A model generated the notes under the pieces. That model was given only the letters and a program-made list of their open reading frames with translations. It ran no database searches and had not been told where the DNA came from. DNA of 64,000 bases. Source: Paenisporosarcina sp. OV554. GTDB taxonomy: Bacteria; Bacillota; Bacilli; Bacillales_A; Planococcaceae. Position numbers and translations under genes: made by a program. Shown here piece after piece: positions 1 to 7,498 of this stretch; position 1 is the first letter of the stretch; the number at the start of each line of letters is the position of its first letter. Location of the stretch: contig NZ_QBUC01000019.1 in NCBI RefSeq assembly GCF_003058165.1, positions 1 through 64,000 of the forward strand. The letters are read 5' to 3'.

Positions 1-40
1 ATTGTTATCTTCAAGTATAACGGGGTCTATGAATAGAAAA

Positions 41-87
41 AACCCCGGATAGGGTCACTTTTTTTAAAGTGTCCACTATTCGGGGTT
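41..87 (-). terminator. Imperfect hairpin with T-run, minus-strand terminator
   Basis: On the minus strand, arms reading AACCCCGAATAGTGGACACTT and its near-complement fold over a short A/T loop, with one bulge and two mismatches. The stem is followed by TTTTTTC. This is a plausible rho-independent terminator, probably for whatever lies left of the window or for the decayed minus-strand DNA at 141-430. Confidence 0.55.
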
Positions 88-94
88 CAGTTCA
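69..94 (+). mobile_element. Possible terminal inverted repeat of an IS3-family element
   Basis: Read on the minus strand from 94, the sequence starts TGAACTGAACCCC and continues GAATAGTGGACAC. This resembles the TG-ACTG-CCCC type of end seen in many IS3/IS150-group elements, so an insertion sequence could occupy the DNA left of position 94, outside the window. No transposase is visible here and no target duplication can be tested. The same bases form one arm of the hairpin at 41-87, so the resemblance could be secondary. Confidence 0.3.
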
Positions 95-140
95 TGTCAC
101 TCCTCTTGTCCCTTTTTAATTCTTATTATGCTAAGAGATT

Positions 141-275
141 TTATCCATTCTTTTCGAGTGTCATACGATGCTCAATTTCTGCCATGCTATTTGGAGCGAA
201 GTGTTTCACGCTCCCCAGGTTGTACAAAACTCCCCACAACCTAAATAATAGCTTCGCTGCAGAAATTTCAATCCA
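141..275 (-). pseudogene. Unrecognised C-terminal coding remnant
   Basis: A 44-codon open stretch on the minus strand ends at a TAA (143-141) and is closed upstream by TGA (278-276), with no start codon. Its conceptual C-terminus, PNSMAEIEHRMTLEKNG, looks protein-like and is not low in complexity. It is in a different frame from the HAD remnant just upstream. I do not recognise the family. It is either the tail of a decayed gene or chance. Confidence 0.3.
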
Positions 276-291
276 TCATATTTAATAAATC

Positions 292-429
292 CTAATAAAA
301 ACACTCTCTAAAAGTGAAATGAATAATATGGCCATTGGAAATCAAATAATTATACGTCTCGAGAGCACCTTCAATCAGTTTGTCTCCTAGATAAATCGTT
401 TCATCGAGATCAAAAATATAGCCTGCAAT
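292..429 (-). pseudogene. HAD-superfamily phosphatase (NagD-like), N-terminal fragment
   Basis: Translation from 429 gives AGYIFDLDETIYLGDKLIEG followed by a segment like the start of NagD/PNPase-type HAD hydrolases, including motif I (DLDET, both aspartates kept). It stops at TAG after 45 codons, before any other HAD motif. An AGGAGG Shine-Dalgarno sequence lies at 442-437, seven bases before an ATT codon where an ATG would be expected. The fragment is far shorter than the roughly 250 residues of the family. I read it as a decayed gene, probably truncated by the rearrangement marked by the possible IS end at 94. Translation from ATT is conceivable but unlikely to give an enzyme. Confidence 0.6.
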
Positions 430-523
430 AGGATTTCCTCCTTCTGCTTTACTTTCAATAGAGTCTATAGATATCTACCCTTTTTTACTGAATTCATGCG
501 AATTTTCAAATGTATTCAACACA

Positions 524-554
524 AGAAAAAAAGAAGCTCAATTGCAAGAGCTTC
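524..554 (-). terminator. Rho-independent terminator after ypwA
   Basis: Minus strand: GAAGCTC, loop TTGCAATT, GAGCTTC, then seven T. It lies 29 bases past the ypwA stop. Confidence 0.8.
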
Positions 555-582
555 TTTCTTTCGATTCTATTTCTTCGATTCT

Positions 583-2088
583 TTATTTATCCAATTGATA
601 AACACGGCCGTATTTATCTTCCAAATACTCCACTAAATAAGTTGCATTTAATCCTTCTCCTGTTGCTTCGGTAAGGATTTCTAATGGTTTTTTCATACTA
701 CCATGACGGTGAACGTTCTTCATTAACCAATTTTTAATCGGCTCTAAATCACCATTTGCACATAATTCGTCAAATCGTGGGAGATCTTTTAACATGGCTG
801 CTTTCAATTGAGACGCGTACAAGAAACCAAGTGCATATGACGGGAAGTATCCAAACGCCCCCCCTGCCCAGTGAACGTCTTGTAATATTCCTTCAGCATC
901 GTTTGATGGTCGAACACCTAAGTATTCTTCATATTTATCGTTCCAAATTTGAGGAAGATCTTCTACTTTCATATCTCCATTGAATAAACCTTTTTCAATT
1001 TCATAACGAATCATGATATGAAGTGGATACGTTAATTCATCTGCTTCAATTCGAATAAGTGAAGACTTTGACTCATTAATTGCCGCTAAGAAATCTTCTG
1101 CAGAAACTGCTCCGAATTGTTCAGGTGCATAACCTTGCAATGTTTCATAATTATGTTTCCAAAAATTCTCATTGCGACCTACGAAGTTTTCATAGAATAA
1201 AGACTGTGATTCATGAATACCCATCGATGTACCGCTTGATAGTGGTAGACCATCTAAATCAGCAGAAATATTTTGTTCATATAAAGCATGACCACATTCA
1301 TGAATCGTGCCGAAAATAGCCGAACGAAAATCGTTTTCATCATATTTTGTGGTAATTCGAACATCTCCACGATTTAAACCTGTCGCAAACGGATGGACTG
1401 TCTCATCTAAACGACCTGCTTCAAAATCATAACCAAGTTGTTTTAAGATATCCAAGCTAAATTGTTGTTGTTTGTCCTTCGGAAAATGTTTAAATAAGAA
1501 ATCTGTTTTCGGTTGGTGTGGCGATTCAGCAATTTTTTTCGCTAAAGGTACAATTTTCTTTCTCAATTCACCAAATACTTCATCCAGAATTTCTGTCGTC
1601 ATTCCTGGTTCATATTCATCAAGAAGCGTGTTATAAGGATTGTTGTCTTTAACTCCCCAGTAAGATACAAATCTTTTGTTCGTTTCAATGATCTCTTTTA
1701 GATAAGGGTAAAATAATGAGAAATCCGATTTTTCTTTAGCTTCTTCCCAAACAGATTCTCCTTTTGAAGTCAAAATAACATAAGCTTTGTATTCTTCTGC
1801 AGGAATCTTTTTACTCATATCGTATTCTTTTTTTACTTTTTCAACTGTTTTCCGTGTAATTGAATCTAGTCCATCTAAGTTTTTGCCAAGTTCATCTAGC
1901 ATTGCAGCTAACTCGTCTGAAGTTTGCATCCCAAATACTTCAGATGACAAAGTACCAATAACTTGTGAACGTTGATCGACACCTTTTTTCGGAGCTCCTG
2001 TACGTAAATCCCAATACATAAGTCCAATTGCTTCTGAATACGCTTCCATTTTTTTAACATAATCTAAAAATCTCTCTGTCGTTTCCAT
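583..2088 (-). CDS. ypwA: Metallocarboxypeptidase Taq (M32 family)
   Basis: 501-residue zinc carboxypeptidase that removes C-terminal amino acids from peptides in the cytoplasm. The M32 signature is visible: HECGH (HEXXH type) near residue 265, in GTIHECGHALYEQ, with downstream HESQS where the third ligand is expected. Length matches the family (about 500). The start is set at ATG 2088, preceded by GGGGGAAAATTC; an in-frame extension of 11 codons (MRCLKSIGGKF) has no ribosome-binding site and covers this one. No signal peptide is seen. It is followed by its own terminator, and the ypvA terminator lies upstream, so it is probably monocistronic. It heads the ypwA-ypvA-ypsC order known from B. 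subtilis. Confidence 0.93.
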   Translation of the reverse strand: METTERFLDYVKKMEAYSEAIGLMYWDLRTGAPKKGVDQRSQVIGTLSSEVFGMQTSDELAAMLDELGKNLDGLDSITRKTVEKVKKEYDMSKKIPAEEYKAYVILTSKGESVWEEAKEKSDFSLFYPYLKEIIETNKRFVSYWGVKDNNPYNTLLDEYEPGMTTEILDEVFGELRKKIVPLAKKIAESPHQPKTDFLFKHFPKDKQQQFSLDILKQLGYDFEAGRLDETVHPFATGLNRGDVRITTKYDENDFRSAIFGTIHECGHALYEQNISADLDGLPLSSGTSMGIHESQSLFYENFVGRNENFWKHNYETLQGYAPEQFGAVSAEDFLAAINESKSSLIRIEADELTYPLHIMIRYEIEKGLFNGDMKVEDLPQIWNDKYEEYLGVRPSNDAEGILQDVHWAGGAFGYFPSYALGFLYASQLKAAMLKDLPRFDELCANGDLEPIKNWLMKNVHRHGSMKKPLEILTEATGEGLNATYLVEYLEDKYGRVYQLDK

Positions 2089-2166
2089 GAATTTTCCCCC
2101 AATACTTTTCAAACATCTCATTCATTTTAGCATAAAGACAGAAAAGTATAATAAATAAATGAATGA

Positions 2167-2197
2167 AAATAAAAAGACCATTCATTTGAATGGTCTT
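2167..2197 (-). terminator. Terminator after ypvA
   Basis: Minus strand: AAGACCATTCA, two-base loop region, TGAATGGTCTT, then TTTATTTTC. It sits directly after the ypvA stop. Confidence 0.8.
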
Positions 2198-2204
2198 AAA
2201 TTTA

Positions 2205-4112
2205 TTAACTCCACGTCACTTCTACAGGAAGAACATGTGTAAATGAGTCACTTAATTGTTTTTCATCATCCGATAGCAGTAGATGAATTGATCCATGATC
2301 TGCTGATGTACGAATTAGTCGTCCAATCCCTTGTTGAAGTCGTAGTAACATAAACGGCAAATCAACTTCGTTAAACGGATCGTTTGAGAATTTACGCTTT
2401 GCATCAAACAATGGGTCATGAGGTGGGAATGGTAAATCATAAATAATCACACGTGTTAATGCTTCTGCAGGTAAATCGAGCCCTTCCCATAAATGGTAAG
2501 AACATAATGTAGAGATTTCTCCTGCTTGGAAATCACGAACAATAGATGATAATTCTCGTTCCCCTTCACATGCCATGCTTAGTCGTTCTTCAACAGTAAG
2601 GGAGTTTTCGAAACTTATCATGTCCTGTTTCGACTTGAACAACAATAAAGTTGGTTCATTTGATTGTGCTAAAAGTTCTCTCGCTTTTTGCGCTTTCGTC
2701 GCGCTTTCTATTGAATACCCATAAATCTTCATCACTTCAGCATAATCAAAGGGTGAAGCTACACTGAATGAATGGTATTTATCAATTCCGAGTGCATCTG
2801 AGATATAAGTAAAGTCTTTATTAATTGACAATGTTGCAGAAGAGAAAACAACTGGTAGTTTACTTGTAAATAGTTTTTCATTTAATATGTCCGTTACTAG
2901 GCGCGGCATAATAACCAGAGTCTCAAGACCATCTTTTTCTTCTACCCAATCCACTGCATCTCCGTTTTGCACAAATAATTGTAATGAAAATACATATTGT
3001 TCTAAATACTCTTCAACCATACGAAGATCATATTCATCTATTGTATAAAGTTCAGATTCGAAAACAAATTCTTCTAGAATTTGTTCTACTAATTTGACAA
3101 GTTCTTTACCTATTTGCAATACAAGGTCAGTTTTCGTAATATGAAGACGTTCAGCATCTCCATGTGCGTGAACTAATAACTCTTTAAAGAAGTCATCATG
3201 CGTGTCTTGTAATGTTTCTAGTAAGCGCAATGTTCTTTCACGAACACCATCTTGGGCAACCCGATCAATTAACGACACGAGCGTTTGGCTTTGTACTTCA
3301 TACGTTAATGCACGTTGAGCAGCAAATTCTAATAGATGTCCTTCATCTAAGACAATCATCGAAACCTCAGGTAACAAAGGCATTTGCCCTTCACGCACAC
3401 GCGATTCTTTTGTCCAAATATGCTCCATTAAAAAATCATGTGAACAGATAATTAAATCGCCTGCTTCACGATAATTTTGGCGATGAATGGTTTGACCACA
3501 ACGATTCCGAATATCACAAACTGCACACTGTTGAATCGGATGATAATTCACTTTTTGCCAATCTTCATCACTCACGTCCGGGAACGCACTTCGCTCGCCG
3601 TAAGGGAATACAGCCTGCAAAGATTGATGTCCATACACAAAATCAGGAATTCCGTCTTCAATTTGTTCAATGAAGTCATCATCATTTGTTTTTTGTTCGT
3701 GCTCAAGTCTCTTTAAACACAAATATTGATCTCGTGATTTTGCTAGGCGAACATCAATATTCCAACCAAGCGTATCTTGTAGCTTTTGAATATCGCCTTC
3801 TTTTTTCACGAGCTGATCAATCAATGTTTCATCTGCACATGATATTAAAGCGGGCTTACCCGTATAACGTGCATAAGAAATAGCTGGTAGTAAATAAGCG
3901 ATGGTTTTCCCAGTTCCTACCCCAGCTTCTGCAAAAAGTACGCTTTTTTCTTTTAACGATTTTTCAATTTGATAGGCCATGTATATTTGTTCATCGCGAC
4001 ATTCAAACCCTTTTTCAGGCAATTCATCATATAATACGTCACCCATCCAATCACCAAGTGATTCAAAAAATGAGCGGTCTTTAGAAAGTGCAAATGGTAA
4101 AGTTTGTTTCAT
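2205..4112 (-). CDS. ypvA: DinG/XPD-family ATP-dependent helicase with Fe-S cysteines
   Basis: 635-residue superfamily 2 helicase of the DinG/YoaA type, expected to unwind DNA 5' to 3' during repair. Walker A is AEAGVGTGKT (61-70) and the Walker B box is DEGH (256-259). Four cysteines (132, 196, 199, 205; pattern YLCL then CAVCDIRNRC) lie between them and match the 4Fe-4S site of XPD/DinG helicases. The C-terminal helicase motif VI (QGIGRLIRT) is near 600. It has no exonuclease domain, unlike the second DinG homologue at 18929-21712. The start ATG at 4112 follows a run containing AAGGGAG. Its terminator and that of the upstream gene suggest a single-gene transcript. Confidence 0.92.
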   Translation of the reverse strand: MKQTLPFALSKDRSFFESLGDWMGDVLYDELPEKGFECRDEQIYMAYQIEKSLKEKSVLFAEAGVGTGKTIAYLLPAISYARYTGKPALISCADETLIDQLVKKEGDIQKLQDTLGWNIDVRLAKSRDQYLCLKRLEHEQKTNDDDFIEQIEDGIPDFVYGHQSLQAVFPYGERSAFPDVSDEDWQKVNYHPIQQCAVCDIRNRCGQTIHRQNYREAGDLIICSHDFLMEHIWTKESRVREGQMPLLPEVSMIVLDEGHLLEFAAQRALTYEVQSQTLVSLIDRVAQDGVRERTLRLLETLQDTHDDFFKELLVHAHGDAERLHITKTDLVLQIGKELVKLVEQILEEFVFESELYTIDEYDLRMVEEYLEQYVFSLQLFVQNGDAVDWVEEKDGLETLVIMPRLVTDILNEKLFTSKLPVVFSSATLSINKDFTYISDALGIDKYHSFSVASPFDYAEVMKIYGYSIESATKAQKARELLAQSNEPTLLLFKSKQDMISFENSLTVEERLSMACEGERELSSIVRDFQAGEISTLCSYHLWEGLDLPAEALTRVIIYDLPFPPHDPLFDAKRKFSNDPFNEVDLPFMLLRLQQGIGRLIRTSADHGSIHLLLSDDEKQLSDSFTHVLPVEVTWS

Positions 4113-4131
4113 AGTGTTCTCCCTTCAAACG

Positions 4132-4163
4132 TTAAGAAAACGGATAGGTTGACCTATCCGTTT
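4132..4163 (-). terminator. Terminator after the ypsC methyltransferase gene
   Basis: Minus strand: AAACGGATAGGT, CA, ACCTATCCGTTTT, then a short T-rich tail. Near-perfect 12-bp stem. Confidence 0.75.
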
Positions 4164-4169
4164 CGAGTA

Positions 4170-5306
4170 CTATTCACGAGGTAATTTTCTACCCCAATAT
4201 TGATAATAATTAGTTTCAATAAATCCATTGAATAATTTACGTTTTTTTGTTGCTTTACGTCCATATAAAGATTCGAAGTCTGCCATTGAAGACAACATAT
4301 ACACCGACCATGTTGGATGACTATCCATTATGCGTCCCATGTCATCAATCATTTCTTCAATGACTTCTTTTTCCCCGATTCGTTCCCCATAAGGTGGATT
4401 TCCAATCATCACACCGTCTAGTGAAGTTGTTGTAAAATCTTTTAATTGACGCTGTTTAAACTGAATTAAATCAGCAAAGCCAGCTTCAATCGCATTATTT
4501 TTTGCAACTTCAATCATTCGAGGATCTAAATCAGAACCTGTGATATCTAAATTCTGGTCATAGTTTGCTGCTTCTTCAGCTTCTAAGCGAACTTCTTCCC
4601 AGATTTTTTTTGACATCCAAGGCCAGTCTTCACTTATAAAGCTTCGGTTATACCCAGGAGCTAAGTTTTGACCAATCATTGCAGCTTCTATAGGAATAGT
4701 TCCTGACCCACAGAATGGGTCTACAAATGGACGATTTGGATTCCACTTAGAAACATAGACTAGAGCAGCAGCGAGGGTCTCTTTTAATGGGGCTTCCCCT
4801 TGATCAACGCGGTAACCTCGTTTATGTAAACCAACACCACTTGTATCAATGCTTAATTTTACCACGTCTTTAAGTATACTCACTTCAATCTTAAATGTTG
4901 CACCCGATTCGTCTAAAAATCCAATTCTTTTATGTGCTAATTTTAATCGTTCAGCAATTGCTTTTTTAACGATCGCTTGGCAATCCGGCACACTAAATAA
5001 TTTTGATTTAACAGATTTCCCTTGTACAGGGAACGCGGCATCCACAGATAAATACTTTTCCCATGGAATCGCTTTCGTTTGTTCGAATAATTGATCGAAA
5101 GTGGTGGCTCTAAAGTCTCCAGCAATAATTTTAACGCGGTCAGCAACGCGTAGCCACATATTGGCACGTGCTATTGCTCGCTCATCACCTTCAAAATAAA
5201 TTTTACCGTTTTCTGTTTGAGTTTCATAACCTAATTTTTTTACTTCATCTGCCACAATAGATTCTAATCCCATTGCCGATGTTGCTACTAATCGATGAGT
5301 CGTCAT
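4170..5306 (-). CDS. ypsC: THUMP-domain 23S rRNA (guanine-N2) methyltransferase
   Basis: 378-residue SAM-dependent RNA methyltransferase of the RlmL/YpsC family, which makes m2G in 23S rRNA. An N-terminal ferredoxin-like/THUMP region (1-160) precedes a Rossmann methyltransferase domain. FVDPFCGSGTIPIEAA is the SAM-binding stretch and NPPYGER is the catalytic (N/D)PPY motif for amino-group methylation. Sequence and length follow B. subtilis YpsC closely. The start is ATG 5306 (or the adjacent ATG 5309) behind AAGGAAGG; the longest frame begins at 5333 but covers this ribosome-binding site. It lacks the second methyltransferase domain (RlmK) that is fused in E. coli RlmL. It has its own terminator and lies downstream of rnpB. 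Confidence 0.92.
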   Translation of the reverse strand: MTTHRLVATSAMGLESIVADEVKKLGYETQTENGKIYFEGDERAIARANMWLRVADRVKIIAGDFRATTFDQLFEQTKAIPWEKYLSVDAAFPVQGKSVKSKLFSVPDCQAIVKKAIAERLKLAHKRIGFLDESGATFKIEVSILKDVVKLSIDTSGVGLHKRGYRVDQGEAPLKETLAAALVYVSKWNPNRPFVDPFCGSGTIPIEAAMIGQNLAPGYNRSFISEDWPWMSKKIWEEVRLEAEEAANYDQNLDITGSDLDPRMIEVAKNNAIEAGFADLIQFKQRQLKDFTTTSLDGVMIGNPPYGERIGEKEVIEEMIDDMGRIMDSHPTWSVYMLSSMADFESLYGRKATKKRKLFNGFIETNYYQYWGRKLPRE

Positions 5307-5351
5307 CATCTCATCCTTCCTTTTAACAATCATTCATTAATTTGCTTATTT

Positions 5352-5386
5352 ATTAGTAAAAGCTCTCCGAAGTTAGTGGAGAGCTT
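5352..5386 (-). terminator. Terminator of rnpB
   Basis: Minus strand: AAGCTCTCC, loop ACTAACTTC, GGAGAGCTT, then TTACTAAT. It immediately follows the predicted 3' end of RNase P RNA. Confidence 0.75.
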
Positions 5387-5398
5387 GTTTAGTCAAAG

Positions 5399-5802
5399 TA
5401 TACCCATTAGAAAAGCCAATAAGCCATGTTTTGTTATCACGTACTCAAACGGCATAAGCCTCGTACAAGTGAGTAGTAATCATCTATCTACAGACAAAGT
5501 CTGTCTCTCAATTCGTTTAATTCCTGCATGAGAGTGCCCCTACCATAATTTGGGTTTCTCGCTCGTGGGGTTTACCTCGTTCCACCTGAAACGTTTCCGA
5601 GTCAGCTCCGTCACTGTGGCACTTTCAGAGAACCTAGACCATATCCGAAGACTTAGGTGTTGTTCCCGCCGTCAGCTGTAACACTGCCTTAGCTTATTTT
5701 TTCGCTAAGCACGAACACTACGGTCATCTCAGAACCGTGCGAGCATGGACTTTCCTCTACAACGTCAAGCGTTGCAGCGATTACCTGGATTATCTAATTG
5801 GT
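5399..5802 (-). ncRNA. rnpB: RNase P RNA, Bacillus class B
   Basis: Catalytic RNA that trims 5' leaders from tRNA precursors, acting with protein RnpA. Conserved blocks are readable on the minus strand: GAGGAAAGTCCATGCTCGCA (CR-I), CTGACGGCGGGAA, GAAAGTGCCACAGTGACG, GTGGAACG.GGTAAACCCC, GAGCGAGAAACCCAAAT (CR-IV) and TAGATAGATGATT (CR-V). The ends ACCAATTAGA and TCTAATGGGT pair to form helix P1. Layout and the GAGCGAGAAACCC block fit the class B form of Bacillus. The 5' end is placed 7 bases after the -10 box and the 3' end just past the P1 arm; both are accurate to a few bases only. Confidence 0.95.
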
Positions 5803-5808
5803 TTCTTC

Positions 5809-5837
5809 ATTATACAAGGCTTTTGCCCTAAAATCAA
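5809..5837 (-). promoter_or_regulatory. Sigma-A promoter of rnpB
   Basis: Minus strand: TTGATT (5837-5832), 17-base spacer, TATAAT (5814-5809). This is a near-consensus vegetative promoter placed just before the RNase P RNA and starting right after the gpsB stop. Confidence 0.8.
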
Positions 5838-5856
5838 TCCGCCAGTAGATGTTGAA

Positions 5857-6150
5857 TTATTCGTACAACTTACTTCCAAAAACATGTTTCTCAAGATTTG
5901 AAAGTCTTTTTAGTATGTCAAAGTTAGTCGTACCAGTTGATGGAGGCGCAGCTTGACGTCTTGGAGCATCTTCTAGCTCACCAATTAAACGTCTATTTTC
6001 AGATTGTAACGTGTCAATTTTCTGCATAAATGAGTTGTAATCTTGAATAACATCATCTAAAAATTGATCTACTTCATCTTGATTATATCCCCGCATACCG
6101 GTTTTGAATTCTTTTTCTAAAATGATTTCAGGAGTTAATTTCGTGTTCAT
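5857..6150 (-). CDS. gpsB: Cell-cycle protein GpsB (DivIVA-like)
   Basis: 97-residue cytoplasmic coiled-coil protein that shuttles penicillin-binding protein PBP1 between side wall and septum. The N-terminal DivIVA-type membrane-binding/PBP-binding domain is clear ([20 protein letters not shown], 15-34), followed by a coiled coil to about residue 65, a Pro/Ala-rich linker, and a C-terminal helix. Its known partner PBP1 is encoded in the same window (ponA). An upstream extended -10 element at 6190-6185 gives it its own transcription start. Downstream comes the rnpB promoter. Confidence 0.95.
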   Translation of the reverse strand: MNTKLTPEIILEKEFKTGMRGYNQDEVDQFLDDVIQDYNSFMQKIDTLQSENRRLIGELEDAPRRQAAPPSTGTTNFDILKRLSNLEKHVFGSKLYE

Positions 6151-6184
6151 TTACATCGTCCTTCCATTGTTATGCATGTGGTTT

Positions 6185-6190
6185 ATTATA
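6185..6190 (-). promoter_or_regulatory. Extended -10 promoter element of gpsB
   Basis: Minus strand: TATGGTATAATAAAC. A perfect TATAAT is preceded by TGG, the extended -10 arrangement. No good -35 hexamer is seen at 17 bases, so the call rests on the -10 and its position 35 bases before the gpsB start. Confidence 0.5.
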
Positions 6191-6223
6191 CCATAAAGTG
6201 ACTGCTGACGGTCGTTTCTCTAT

Positions 6224-7498
6224 TCATTTTCTGTCGAAACGTGCGCTTGCCCGGGAAATAGTTTGTTTATTTACTAGACGTTTTAAGCGCTTATCAAATG
6301 CCCAATTCTTTCGTTCCTTTTGAAGAGGTTTCAGATGCTTTGTGTTTCGTATAAGTAAGACTGCCTTTTCAACATGGACTTGCGCTGCAAGATAATCTTT
6401 TTTAACATGCTCAGCTATTTTCGCGAGTTCTTCATAAGCTTGTATTTGAAAAACATCTGATAAATTTATCAATGATTGCTCAAACGCTTCATATGCAAGG
6501 ATCATTTGTTTTCGCCGTTTGTATTCGAAACCTAAAAAGTAAAATGCTTGGGCAGCTTCTGTTTTACTGTATTCTTTAATAATCTGTTCAAATACGCTCT
6601 GGCCTTTATCAAAGTCTTTTAAATCTGAAAACCATTTTCCTATATTCGTAGAGGACACACTTGAATTGTTATATTGCTCTTGTAAAATCAACTTGGTGCT
6701 ATGGATAAACAACGTAAGTAACGATAAGATATCCCATTCATTATGATGTAGCACTTTTAACAGAGTGGTAGGTACTCCACTTTTGACGGCATCCATATAG
6801 ATAATGGGTGCTAAATGACCTGGAATATCTCCTACTCTTTTAAATCCAAGCTTTTCTACTTCGAGATGAACAAGCTTGAATTGATCTAATTCATTGCGCC
6901 AAACTCTTCTGGAGCCATGAAGTAAATCGATATGAATGGGGTCAGCTAGTATTGGTAAATGTTCTCGATTTAATGTCCATCTTGTTTGTAATTGAGGCCA
7001 ATCAAAGCTTTTTCCGTTATACGTGATGACTGTTTGACCTGGTTTCCACAACCCACATTCATATAATAAAGCTGCTTCATGGCTCGGGTCTGCTAATACA
7101 TGCTGTGTCATTTCAAAATGATCTTCATTCCAAGTTAGTTGTCCGATTAAAAAAATATACGTACCTGTTCCCTTTAACCCAGTCGTTTCCGTATCAAAAA
7201 AGACGATTTTTTTGCCATCTGTAGAAATGGGATGTTCACCTTTAAACGAATTCCACAAAGTAAAAGCCTCAAAGATTTCTTTCAATTTGAAATCCCCGTG
7301 AACATGCTCAGGAGCGTAGACGATTTTTTTCTCAAAAACCACCCCAAACTTATTTTCAACAATTGATAATCCTTCATCTTCCCAAGCTTTCGAATAGGAT
7401 GGTTTTTGAGGAGTGACAAAAGGAGCCACCGATTGTTTGGTCGCTGGTTTTTTCTTAATCAACTTTTTCATTTGTAAGAGATTTTTTTCAAATGACAT
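6224..7498 (-). CDS. mrfB: MrfB, DEDD-type exonuclease of mitomycin repair
   Basis: 424-residue RNase H-like 3'-5' exonuclease, named YprB in B. subtilis. It works with MrfA in a UvrA-independent excision pathway for mitomycin C adducts. The first acidic motif is FFDTETTG (about 105-112). YNGKSFDWPQL is the second exonuclease block and HHNEWDILSL carries the last conserved acidic residue. The C-terminal third (about 290-390) is helical and looks like TPR-type repeats. The first in-frame codon is GTG 7507, but AAGGTGAGTCTT places the ribosome on ATG 7498. The start overlaps the end of mrfA, so the two are translationally coupled. Confidence 0.88.
   Translation of the reverse strand: MSFEKNLLQMKKLIKKKPATKQSVAPFVTPQKPSYSKAWEDEGLSIVENKFGVVFEKKIVYAPEHVHGDFKLKEIFEAFTLWNSFKGEHPISTDGKKIVFFDTETTGLKGTGTYIFLIGQLTWNEDHFEMTQHVLADPSHEAALLYECGLWKPGQTVITYNGKSFDWPQLQTRWTLNREHLPILADPIHIDLLHGSRRVWRNELDQFKLVHLEVEKLGFKRVGDIPGHLAPIIYMDAVKSGVPTTLLKVLHHNEWDILSLLTLFIHSTKLILQEQYNNSSVSSTNIGKWFSDLKDFDKGQSVFEQIIKEYSKTEAAQAFYFLGFEYKRRKQMILAYEAFEQSLINLSDVFQIQAYEELAKIAEHVKKDYLAAQVHVEKAVLLIRNTKHLKPLQKERKNWAFDKRLKRLVNKQTISRASARFDRK

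Noticed and set aside
94-285. Plus-strand frame of 63 codons near the left edge
   Set aside because: It is antisense to the more protein-like minus-strand remnant, lacks a ribosome-binding site and starts at the possible IS end.
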